Source: Ancylobacter moscoviensis (lineage in GTDB: Bacteria > Pseudomonadota > Alphaproteobacteria > Rhizobiales > Xanthobacteraceae). From it: a DNA stretch of 64,000 bases. The stretch lies in the NCBI RefSeq assembly GCF_007559435.1, contig NZ_VMBP01000003.1, positions 248,001 through 312,000 on the forward strand, written 5' to 3'. Below the pieces are notes generated by a model that did not search any database, was not told where the DNA came from, and saw nothing but the letters and a program-made list of their open reading frames with translations. Both the position numbers and the translations under genes were made by a program. This document shows positions 1-7,461 of the stretch, in pieces (the stretch's first letter is position 1; every line of letters starts with the position of its first letter).

Positions 1-1242
1 ACGCTGGCGCTGAAGTGGAAGCAGTCCGAGAGCCGGGTCACGCGGCGCGAGCTGGTGGCGATCGAGAATTTCCTCGACCTCGCGCCCGGCACGCTCCCCC
101 CGGTCGATACCGCGCCGGCCCTGCGCTCGGCCCTGCCCGACATGCTGCCACCGCTCAAGCGCCTGCTGTCGCCGGTCAACCTGCTGCCGCGGCTGATGCG
201 CCGGCGCAACTCGCAGGGCGCCGTCTATCTCAACGTCTCGCATGAGGGGCTGAACTCGATCAACGGCGTGCGCTCGATGGTGCGCGGCCACGGGCTGCGG
301 CCGATGTACCTCGTGCACGACCTCATCCCGCTCACCCACCCGGAATATGTCCGCCCGGGCGACGCGGAGAAGCACGAGACGCGCATGCGCACCGTGCTCG
401 CCTCCGCCGAGGCGATCATCAGCAACTCCCATCACACGCTGAACCAGCTCAAATCCTTCGCCGAGCGCAGCGGCATGGCGGTGCCCCCGTCCATCGTCAG
501 TCCCCTCGGGGTGGAGGACGAGTTCGACACCGAGGAAGCGCCGCCGCCGCCGGCCCATCCCTTCTTCCTCACCGTCGGCACCATCGAGCCGCGCAAGAAC
601 CATCTCGTGCTGCTGCATGCCTGGCGCGTGCTGGTGGAGAAGCTGGGCCCCAAGGCGCCGAAGCTGATCATCGTCGGCCGGCGGGGGTGGGAGAACGAGA
701 ACGTCATCGACATCATCGAGCGCTGCCGGAAGCTCGGCGACCACGTGCTGGAGTGCAACCGCCTGCCGGATGTGCACCTGCGCCGGCTGATGAAGCAGGC
801 GCGCGCCGTGCTGTTCCCCTCCTTCGCCGAGGGCTACGGCCTGCCGCTGTTTGAGGCGATGGCGCTGCGCGTGCCGGTGATCTGCTCCGACCTGCAGGCC
901 TTCCGCGACATCGCCGGTTCCGCCCCCTGCTATCTCGACCCGATCGACGGGCTCGGCTGGGCGCGGGCGATCGAGGAATATGCCCGCCCGGATTCGCAGG
1001 CACGCGCCGCACAGATGCGCCAGCTCTCCGGCCTGTGGATGCCGCGCTGGTCGGATCACTTCTCCATCGTCGACCGCATCATCGACGTCGTGGCCCGGCC
1101 GACCGGCACCCCGCGTCCGGTGGCCGGCTGGCGTCCCGCCGCGAGCAGCGAGCGCAGCAGGCCGTTGATTCCGGCCGGCGAGCACGTCGAGGACGTCCGC
1201 GCGCTCTGCTTCGCCGTCCAGCCGCATTCGAGCACGAGGTAG
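1..1242 (+). CDS. GT4-family glycosyltransferase, 5' truncated by window
   Basis: The reading frame is already open at base 1, so the true start lies upstream; the GTG at 55 lies inside this frame and is not a convincing start. The protein reads as a GT-B fold, family GT4 transferase that would add a sugar from a nucleotide donor to a glycan on the cytoplasmic side of the membrane. Visible signs are the donor-domain segment FFLTVGTIEPRKNH (about bases 562-603), the strand IIVGRRGW and the block EGYGLPLFEAM (about 826-860), which carries the E-x7-E donor-binding pair. Donor, acceptor and linkage cannot be read. The neighbouring capsule-type exporter suggests a role in surface polysaccharide assembly. 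The last 50 or so codons look unconserved and lie antisense over the end of the next gene. Confidence 0.85.
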   Translation, partial: TLALKWKQSESRVTRRELVAIENFLDLAPGTLPPVDTAPALRSALPDMLPPLKRLLSPVNLLPRLMRRRNSQGAVYLNVSHEGLNSINGVRSMVRGHGLRPMYLVHDLIPLTHPEYVRPGDAEKHETRMRTVLASAEAIISNSHHTLNQLKSFAERSGMAVPPSIVSPLGVEDEFDTEEAPPPPAHPFFLTVGTIEPRKNHLVLLHAWRVLVEKLGPKAPKLIIVGRRGWENENVIDIIERCRKLGDHVLECNRLPDVHLRRLMKQARAVLFPSFAEGYGLPLFEAMALRVPVICSDLQAFRDIAGSAPCYLDPIDGLGWARAIEEYARPDSQARAAQMRQLSGLWMPRWSDHFSIVDRIIDVVARPTGTPRPVAGWRPAASSERSRPLIPAGEHVEDVRALCFAVQPHSSTR

Positions 1243-2627
1243 TCCGTGGCCGTGTCGTCCGCCAACCCCTCATGCCCGGGAAGGATCGGAGCATGATCGC
1301 CGTAGAAGACCAGCAGCGAGCGGTCCGTCAGCGCGTCGAGCGCTGCCGCCACCGTGCCGAGCATGGCATCGGCATTGGCGAGATGACGCGCGTATTGCTG
1401 CACGGGGTCGGCGATGCCGGACAGGCGGCCGGGGCCGTAGGGGTCGTGCGCCTCCATCGAGACCGACATGAGGAACAGCGGCTCGTCGGCCGTGCTCGCC
1501 GCCCGGATCTCCTCGACGATGCGCCGGGCCACGGCGCGATCGCCGACATAGGGACCGAAACGGTCGCCCGGCGCGAACGCCTCCTCGCCGATAAAGCGCG
1601 CGAAGCCGAGACGGGGGATCGCCCGGTCGCGCCGGAAGAAGCGGGCATCGTGCGGGTGCAGGAAGACGGTGCGCCAGCCGGCACCCCCCAGCGCCCGGGC
1701 CAGCGAGGCCGGGGCCAGCTTCTGCGGCCGCAGATAGGGATCGAAGCGGTCCATGCGCTGGCGCGCGAAGGGCACGCCGGTCAGCATCTCTACCTCGGAG
1801 CGATGGGTGTAGGCGCCGTAGCAGGAGACCTCCAGCCGGCCGTGTGCCATCGCCCCGCGGCGCAGCCGGTCGAGGTTCGGCAGGTCGAGCGGGACGCCCT
1901 CCCGGCGCAGGTCGGCGAAGGATTCCGCCTGCAGGATGATGACGGCGCGGTACGGGCTTTCCCCCGCCGGGACGCCGGCCATTCCACCCGGCCCGGCTCT
2001 CTTGCCGTCACGGCGCCAGAAGACGAAGCCGGCGACCAGCGAGACGCTCAATCCCAGCGTGCCGACGAAGACATTCGCCGGGGTTTCCATCAGGGGCTTC
2101 TCGAGCGAGACGAGGATACCCGCAAGCCCGGCGGGCCGCAGGGCGAAGCCGGCGGCGGCGAGCAGGGCGAGCGCCAAGGCGGCGAGCTGCGCCGCACCGC
2201 CAAGGTCGGACGGCTCCACCGAGGTCCAGGCGGCGATCAGGCCTCCCAGCACGATGACGGCCAGCCCCAGCCCCGCCGCGCTGGCGCGGCCGAGATAGAA
2301 CAGGTCGGGATGGCGGAGCAGCGTCGGCAGGAAGCCGAGATCGCTGAAGACCAGCGGCTCGCGCAGATAGGCGTGCTTCACGCGCGAGATCAGCACGAAG
2401 ACGGCGAGCGTCGCCAGCGCGGCCGCCGCGGCGAAGAAGGGACGCGCCGACAGGCCGAACCAGAGCAGCCAGAGCCAGCCCATGACGACACTGCCCAGAA
2501 GGTGCGCGGCCACGGGCGGGCGCATCGCCCGCGCGCGCTGCGGCACAGCCTGACGATCCAGCCAGCCGGCACCGGCGACCATGATCGCCAGAACGAAAAT
2601 TACCGCGGCCGCCTTGATGGTATTCAC
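1056..2627 (-). CDS. Sulfatase-fold membrane transferase (LTA synthase/OpgB-like)
   Basis: This 523-residue protein begins with several hydrophobic helices (roughly residues 1-150) and continues into an alkaline-phosphatase/sulfatase-type domain. Signature elements are LQAESFADLR (metal ligand Glu), CYGAYTHRSEVEMLTG, whose Thr is the expected nucleophile, and YGDHAPIL near the end (metal ligands Asp and His). Relatives move phosphoglycerol or phosphoethanolamine from phospholipids to glycans outside the inner membrane. That activity is inferred here, since a phosphatase-like role cannot be excluded. It is convergent with the glycosyltransferase and their ends overlap by 187 bp, so its last 50 or so residues, after GDHAPILPG, may be poorly conserved. 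Its context suggests decoration of the exported polysaccharide or a related envelope glycan. Confidence 0.75.
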   Translation of the reverse strand: MNTIKAAAVIFVLAIMVAGAGWLDRQAVPQRARAMRPPVAAHLLGSVVMGWLWLLWFGLSARPFFAAAAALATLAVFVLISRVKHAYLREPLVFSDLGFLPTLLRHPDLFYLGRASAAGLGLAVIVLGGLIAAWTSVEPSDLGGAAQLAALALALLAAAGFALRPAGLAGILVSLEKPLMETPANVFVGTLGLSVSLVAGFVFWRRDGKRAGPGGMAGVPAGESPYRAVIILQAESFADLRREGVPLDLPNLDRLRRGAMAHGRLEVSCYGAYTHRSEVEMLTGVPFARQRMDRFDPYLRPQKLAPASLARALGGAGWRTVFLHPHDARFFRRDRAIPRLGFARFIGEEAFAPGDRFGPYVGDRAVARRIVEEIRAASTADEPLFLMSVSMEAHDPYGPGRLSGIADPVQQYARHLANADAMLGTVAAALDALTDRSLLVFYGDHAPILPGHEGLADDTATDYLVLECGWTAKQSARTSSTCSPAGINGLLRSLLAAGRQPATGRGVPVGRATTSMMRSTMEK

Positions 2628-2820
2628 CGCAACTCCTCACGCACGCTTCGTACAGTCGAGGCGAAGCTAGACAATAAAATTGAATTTTTCCACGAGAAAA
2701 AACACAATAATGAGTTCGATATCTACGCTTATATTGAAGCTGAAGTCTGCCTATCAGCAGAGAGATGCCGCTTTTCAACACACATCGCGGGGGCGCCGCG
2801 TGTCGGGAAAGGTTATTCTC

Positions 2821-4221
2821 ATGAGTAAACTGAACCCAGCTCTCGGCCTGTCCGCATCCAAGGATTTGCCTCCCTCCCGGGACCGGACACCGCCTCTCGG
2901 CCTTCCCAAGGCCAAGGCCTTGCGGCCGGTGCCACACGAAGACATCGACGCGACCAACGAGGCCCCGGTCCGCGCCCGGCCCCGCCCCGCGCGCCCGGTC
3001 GCCCGGCGCGACGCCTTCGCCTTGCCCGAGGCGGAGAGTTCGGAGATCACCGAGGGCCTGCCGCGCTCGCGGCGCCGGCGGCGCTCGGCCGGGCTGTGGG
3101 CATCGTTCCTGCTGATGGTGGTGCTGCCGACCCTGGCGGCGGGCCTCTATTACGGCCTGATGGTCTCCAATCAGTACGTATCGGAGTTCCGCTTCGCGGT
3201 GCGCAACCAGGACTTCGCGCCGGCCGGCACGACCTCCGCCACCAGCGCGCTGGGCGCCGCCGCGCGGGCGGGCGTCTACACCGACAACTTCCTCGTCATC
3301 GACTACCTCACCAGCCGGCAGGCGGTGGAGGACCTGATGGCGACGGTCAACCTCCGGGATATGTACTCCCGCTCCGGTGTCGACCGTCTCTCGCGGCTGC
3401 GCGGCGACGACACGATGGAGAATCTGGTCAGCTACTGGCAGTCGATGATCGACGCCTCGTTCGATCTCGCGACAGGCCTCGCGCTCGTGCGCGTGCGTGC
3501 CTTCACCCCGGAGGACGCCCACAAGATCGCCGCCACACTGGTGACGCAGAGCGAGAAGCTGATCAACGACATCTCGGCGCGCTCGCGGCGGGACGCGGTC
3601 AAGTTCGCCGAGGCGGACGTATCGCGCGCGGAGGAGCGCCTGCGCGGCGCCCGCGCCGACATGCGCCGGTTCCGCGACCTCGAACAGACCCCCGACGCCG
3701 CCCGCACCGCCGGCGGCACGCTCGACCTTGCGATGAAACTGCGCGGGGAACTGGCGGGCCTGCAGTCGCAGCTCGCCTCGCTGCGCACCTACATGGACCC
3801 CAACGCCCCGACCGTGAAGGTGCTGGAGAGCCGCATCGCCGCCACCACCAAGCAGATCGCGACTACCGAGCGCGAGATCGGCAAGGGCGGCCGGGACGGC
3901 CAGACCACCGACGCCTCCACCGGCACGGCGGCAGGAACACAGTCCCGCCTGTCCGACGTCCTGTCGAACTATGAGGACGTCGACCTCAGCCGGCAGTTCG
4001 CCGAGAAGTACTACGACACGACGCTGGCCGCGCTGGAGCTCGCGCGCTCCGAGGCGGCGTCCCAGCAGACCTATGTCGCGACCTATGTGCAGCCCGCCAT
4101 CGCCCAGTCCAGCCAGTATCCGCAGCGCCTGATCTCGACGCTGATCGTGTTCCTGGCGGCAGGCGCGCTGTGGTTCGTCAGCGTCATGATCTTCCTGTCC
4201 ATCCGCGACCACGTGGCGTGA
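2821..4221 (+). CDS. Capsule polysaccharide export inner-membrane protein (KpsE/CtrB family)
   Basis: A polysaccharide co-polymerase-type protein of 466 residues that would span the periplasm between the ABC exporter and the outer-membrane channel. The ATG at 2821 is chosen because GGAAAGG lies just upstream and the frame before it is AT-rich and unlike coding sequence. A polar, proline- and arginine-rich cytoplasmic tail of about 90 residues comes first, then a membrane helix (about 92-114), a periplasmic region rich in predicted helices and coiled coil (about 230-340), and a second helix close to the C-terminus (about 437-460). This two-helix layout with a long periplasmic coil is diagnostic for the family. 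kpsM- and kpsT-like genes follow directly. Confidence 0.88.
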   Translation: MSKLNPALGLSASKDLPPSRDRTPPLGLPKAKALRPVPHEDIDATNEAPVRARPRPARPVARRDAFALPEAESSEITEGLPRSRRRRRSAGLWASFLLMVVLPTLAAGLYYGLMVSNQYVSEFRFAVRNQDFAPAGTTSATSALGAAARAGVYTDNFLVIDYLTSRQAVEDLMATVNLRDMYSRSGVDRLSRLRGDDTMENLVSYWQSMIDASFDLATGLALVRVRAFTPEDAHKIAATLVTQSEKLINDISARSRRDAVKFAEADVSRAEERLRGARADMRRFRDLEQTPDAARTAGGTLDLAMKLRGELAGLQSQLASLRTYMDPNAPTVKVLESRIAATTKQIATTEREIGKGGRDGQTTDASTGTAAGTQSRLSDVLSNYEDVDLSRQFAEKYYDTTLAALELARSEAASQQTYVATYVQPAIAQSSQYPQRLISTLIVFLAAGALWFVSVMIFLSIRDHVA

Positions 4222-4239
4222 GCGGGAAAGCCTAGCGCG

Positions 4240-5064
4240 ATGAGTTACATCCCCCCCTTCGACGCACCCCGCCGCGGCCCGGACCTGAGCCGGATCGCGG
4301 AAGGCCTGCGCACGCAGGGACGCGTCATCATCGCCCTGATGCTGCGCGAGATGCGGCTGCGCTCGGTGCAGTCGCGGCTGAGCTACCTGCTCGCGCTGCT
4401 GGAGCCGATCCTCCAGCTCACGATGATGATGACGATCTTCACCTTCATCGGCCGCCGCCCGGACTTCGGCACCAGCCTGCTGCTGTTCCTCGGCACCGGC
4501 ATCCTGCCGTTCTTCCTGTTCACCCACGTTTCCGGGCGCACGACCGGCGCCATCCGCGCCAGCGGGCTGGTGCGGGCGCTGGCACCCATACAGCCGCTCG
4601 ACATCATGCTGGCGCGGGCGCTGCTGGAGACGGCGACGCTGCTCATCGTCGCCATCCTGCTGTTCACCTTCATCTATGCGACCGGCGTGAAGGACGCGAT
4701 CCCCAGCCGGCCGATGCTCGCCATACAGGGCTTCGCCGCCACGGCGCTGCTCGCCATCGGCGTCGGCCTGATCAACGGCGTGATCGGCGCCTTCTTCCGG
4801 CTCTGGGCGATCATCTACGGGGTGCTGTCGCGCTCGCTCATCTTCATGTCCGGCGTGTTCTTCGTGCCCGACTTCATGCCGCCGCCGATCCGCTATTTCC
4901 TGAGCTGGAACCCGCTGCTGCATGGGCTCGAATGGTTCCGCTCGGGCTTCTACCTGACCTATCCCACCCTCACCCTCGACAAGTCCTATCTGATCGGCTT
5001 CGGCCTCGTGTCGCTGCTGATCGGGCTGGCGCTCGAGCGTGTGTTCCGTCCGAGGCTGATATGA
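4240..5064 (+). CDS. kpsM: Polysaccharide ABC exporter permease (KpsM/ABC-2 type)
   Basis: This 274-residue protein is the membrane channel subunit of an ABC-2 transporter that exports lipid-linked capsular polysaccharide across the inner membrane. Six hydrophobic segments follow a short amphipathic N-terminus with IALMLREMRLRS, a typical interfacial helix of the family. The segment near the end, FLSWNPLLHGLEWFRSGFY, is characteristic of KpsM/BexB proteins. It starts 18 bp after the KpsE-like gene with GGGAAAG as ribosome site, and its stop overlaps the next start as ATGA. That translational coupling points to one complex with the downstream ATPase. Confidence 0.9.
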   Translation: MSYIPPFDAPRRGPDLSRIAEGLRTQGRVIIALMLREMRLRSVQSRLSYLLALLEPILQLTMMMTIFTFIGRRPDFGTSLLLFLGTGILPFFLFTHVSGRTTGAIRASGLVRALAPIQPLDIMLARALLETATLLIVAILLFTFIYATGVKDAIPSRPMLAIQGFAATALLAIGVGLINGVIGAFFRLWAIIYGVLSRSLIFMSGVFFVPDFMPPPIRYFLSWNPLLHGLEWFRSGFYLTYPTLTLDKSYLIGFGLVSLLIGLALERVFRPRLI

Positions 5065-5795
5065 TGGCGGTGGAGATGCGCGACATCGCCAAGACGTTCC
5101 GCTCCGCGCGCGGGCCGAACCACGTCTTCGAGCATCTCAACGCGGCGTTCCCGCGCGGGGCCTCGGTGGGCATTCTCGGGGCGCGCGGCGCCGGCAAGTC
5201 GACGCTCATCCGCCTGATCGGCGGCTCGACCCTGCCCGACCACGGCAAGGTGCGCCGCGTCGGCTCCATCTCGCCGCCGGTCGCGACGACGCAGGCCTAT
5301 CACGCGGCGCTGACCGGCCGGGAGAACCTGCATTTCGTCGCCCGGGTGAACGGTTTCGACGGCGATGCCGCGGCCCGCTTCGTCGCCCGCTTCGCGCAGA
5401 TGGGTGAGGCCATCGACCATCCGCTGTCGAGCTACACGCGCGAGCGCCGCGCCCGCTTCCTCTTCGCCGCCTCCTACGCGATGCCGTTCGACATCTTCAT
5501 CGCGGACGAGGCCCTGTTCGGCGGGGCCGGCGTCTTCCGCGAGCGCTGCGCCGAACTGGTGCAGGCGCGGCGGGCGCAGGCCACGCTCATCTTCACCACG
5601 CGGTCCCCGCAGATGCTGCGCCGCTTCGCCGATATCGGCGCCGTGCTGCATGAGGGGCAACTGCACATGTTCGACCGTATCGGCGACGCCATACGCCTCT
5701 ACCGGACCATCGACGACAGCGCGGCGGACGCCCCGCTGGAGGACGACGATACGGAGGAGCGTTACGTCGACGAGCCCTTCGGGCCACTGGCCTGA
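5061..5795 (+). CDS. kpsT: Polysaccharide ABC exporter ATPase (KpsT-like) with degenerate motifs
   Basis: This is the 244-residue nucleotide-binding subunit paired with the KpsM-like permease; ATG at 5061 overlaps the permease stop. Walker A is GARGAGKST (residues 40-48) and Walker B is FDIFIADEAL, with the catalytic Glu kept. LTGRENLHFVARVNG matches the post-Q-loop segment of KpsT proteins. Two motifs are unusual: the ABC signature, normally SSGMRAR in KpsT, reads SSYTRERRARF, and the switch histidine is replaced (TTRSPQ where SH would be expected). Family membership follows from overall pattern and context. Whether it hydrolyses ATP normally is uncertain. It may use a permissive asymmetric mechanism or have a partner ATPase elsewhere. 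Confidence 0.83.
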   Translation: MMAVEMRDIAKTFRSARGPNHVFEHLNAAFPRGASVGILGARGAGKSTLIRLIGGSTLPDHGKVRRVGSISPPVATTQAYHAALTGRENLHFVARVNGFDGDAAARFVARFAQMGEAIDHPLSSYTRERRARFLFAASYAMPFDIFIADEALFGGAGVFRERCAELVQARRAQATLIFTTRSPQMLRRFADIGAVLHEGQLHMFDRIGDAIRLYRTIDDSAADAPLEDDDTEERYVDEPFGPLA

Positions 5796-5851
5796 AACCT
5801 GTCCATCGCTTTCGGTCGGGACGTTCCCGACCTTACTCTGGAGGAGCCACT

Positions 5852-6046
5852 ATGACCGACATGCCCGAAATCAGCCGACAGCTGGAACGCTTCGTCGCCC
5901 GTCGCCTCGTCGAGTTCGACCAGACGGCTTGGAAGGAGCTGAGCATCCAGAAGCGCAAGGAATGCATCCAGGCGGCACGCCGCGCGCTCAAGGCGGAACG
6001 CCACTTCTTCTCCCGCCAGACCGCTCTGCCGCCCGCGGCCGAGTGA
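5852..6046 (+). CDS. Small helical protein of unknown function in capsule locus
   Basis: A 64-residue protein starting at an ATG preceded by CTGGAGGAG, a strong ribosome site. The sequence is rich in charged residues and likely forms two or three amphipathic helices (RQLERFVARRL, KRKECIQAARRALKAE), with one Cys, no membrane segment and no signal peptide. It lies 56 bp after the KpsT-like gene in the same direction and just before a strong hairpin, so it is probably the last gene of the exporter operon. I do not recognise the family. A cytoplasmic accessory or regulatory role in export is only a guess. Confidence 0.6.
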   Translation: MTDMPEISRQLERFVARRLVEFDQTAWKELSIQKRKECIQAARRALKAERHFFSRQTALPPAAE

Positions 6047-6065
6047 GATCGCCCACCTGAAGCAA

Positions 6066-6097
6066 GCGGACGCCGGCCTCTCGCGGCCGGCGTCCGC
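6066..6097 (+). terminator. Perfect 13-bp stem hairpin ending the exporter operon
   Basis: GCGGACGCCGGCC is followed by a TCTCGC loop and its exact reverse complement. It lies 20 bp after the small-protein stop and before an AT-rich promoter region. No clear T-tract follows, so it could be a terminator without a U-run or an RNA-stabilising 3' hairpin. Confidence 0.65.
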
Positions 6098-6111
6098 GTC
6101 CGCATACTCTA

Positions 6112-6138
6112 TTGTATACAAGTGACGGTACTATAGTA
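6112..6138. promoter_or_regulatory. Two 10-bp palindromes in the promoter region of the polysaccharide export lipoprotein
   Basis: TTGTATACAA (6112-6121) and TACTATAGTA (6129-6138) are both perfect palindromes with centres 17 bp apart. They lie in the AT-rich stretch between the hairpin and the outer-membrane lipoprotein gene. TTGTATACAA has the GT-N2-AC core typical of FCD-type GntR operators. Use as an operator is inferred from form and position. Confidence 0.5.
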
Positions 6139-6270
6139 ACAAACGGAAATTTAGTTCATTTTTTTGTGTTATTCCGAACACATTGAGTGAATATGTTCCG
6201 CCAGTCTCGCCCGTATAGCGAATTCTGAACCTTTATCTGTTCTATAAGTCCCGGATTATATTCAAAGGGA

Positions 6271-7434
6271 TTGGCCGACTTGCTTAACCTTGGTGCGACG
6301 GCCCGCCTCACCGGGCTTGCAGCGTTGTGTATGGCGCTTGGTGGATGTGTTTTCTTCTCCGGGTCGGGGCCTCTGACCCAGGAGGTCGTGTCACCACGGG
6401 AAACGCCGACCGATTACGAGATCGTCGACGTCGACAGCCGCGCGATCAACGCGATGCGCGAATGGCGCTCGACCAGCCTCGCGCGCAGCTTCGGCGCCCG
6501 CCAGGCGGCGCCGGAAACACGGGTGAATGTCGGCGATGCCGTCTCCATCTCGATCTGGGAAGCCGGCTCCGGCGGCCTGTTCGGCGGGCGCGGCGGTGTC
6601 GATGCCGGCTCCGGCAGCGAGACGCTGCCCATCCAGACGGTGGACCGCGACGGCCGCATCAAGGTGCCCTATGTCGGCGACATCTCGGTCGTCGGCAAGC
6701 GTCCGAGCCAGATCGCGCAGACCATCGAGGACGGGCTGAAGGGCAAGGCCATCGAGCCGCAGGTGCTGGTCACGCTGCCCCAGCAGACCGCCTCCTCGGT
6801 CGTCGTGGTCGGCGACCTCACCGGCGCGGGCCGGGTAAACCTCAACGTCAAGGGCGACCGGCTGCTGGAAGTGATCGCGCAGGCCGGCGGCATCAAGGCC
6901 TCGCCGCACGAGACCTTCCTGCGCGTCACGCGCGGCAAGCGCAGCACGACGATGCCCCTTACCGCCGTCCTCGCCAAGCCGGACGAGAACATCTTCATGC
7001 AGCCGGGCGACACGGTGTACGTGTTCCGTCGGCCGCAGACCTTCACGGCGCTGGGTGCGGTGAAGGGCGCCGGCGAGATGCCGATCGACCGCGAGGACTT
7101 CACCGTCGCCTCGGCGATGGGCACCTCCGGCGGCCTGATCGACAACCAGGCCGACCCGAGCGGCGTGTTCATCTTCCGCTACGAGCAGGCGGGCGTGCTG
7201 CGGGCGATCAATCCGGAATCCCCGCATTTGTCCGGCAACAGCGAGGTGCCGGTCGTCTACCGCCTGAACCTGAAGGATCCGACGGGCTACTTCGTCGCCC
7301 GCGCCTTCCCGGTGCGCGCCGGCGACATCGTCTATGTCGCGAATTCGCCCGCCGCCGAGTTCACCAAGTTCCTGCGCATGGCGCTGATGATCAGCTCGGT
7401 GGCGCGCTCGGGCAATGTGGCCTGGACGGAGTAG
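6271..7434 (+). CDS. Outer-membrane polysaccharide export lipoprotein (Wza/KpsD/CtrA family)
   Basis: A 387-residue export channel subunit for surface polysaccharide. The N-terminus is a lipoprotein signal with lipobox LGGC (Cys26), followed by a polysaccharide-export domain with VGDAVSISIWEAGSGGLFGG and VDRDGRIKVPYVGDISVVGK, then SLBB-type repeats such as VVVVGDLTGAGRVNL and TFTALGAVKGAGEMPI. The start is uncertain: TTG at 6271 is nearly touching AAAGGGA, while the in-frame TTG at 6280 has better spacing and still leaves a full signal. The protein is likely anchored in the outer membrane as an oligomer facing the KpsE-like protein. It has its own AT-rich promoter region, separate from the exporter operon. 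Confidence 0.88.
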   Translation: MADLLNLGATARLTGLAALCMALGGCVFFSGSGPLTQEVVSPRETPTDYEIVDVDSRAINAMREWRSTSLARSFGARQAAPETRVNVGDAVSISIWEAGSGGLFGGRGGVDAGSGSETLPIQTVDRDGRIKVPYVGDISVVGKRPSQIAQTIEDGLKGKAIEPQVLVTLPQQTASSVVVVGDLTGAGRVNLNVKGDRLLEVIAQAGGIKASPHETFLRVTRGKRSTTMPLTAVLAKPDENIFMQPGDTVYVFRRPQTFTALGAVKGAGEMPIDREDFTVASAMGTSGGLIDNQADPSGVFIFRYEQAGVLRAINPESPHLSGNSEVPVVYRLNLKDPTGYFVARAFPVRAGDIVYVANSPAAEFTKFLRMALMISSVARSGNVAWTE

Positions 7435-7461
7435 CGCTTCGCCCGCAACCGGGGAGGCAAT

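Noticed and set aside
2008-4923. Very long open frame on the minus strand opposite the polysaccharide export genes
   Set aside because: It is an antisense shadow typical of high-GC DNA: composition is Arg/Gly/Ala/His-rich with no motif, and the plus-strand frames carry clear family signatures.
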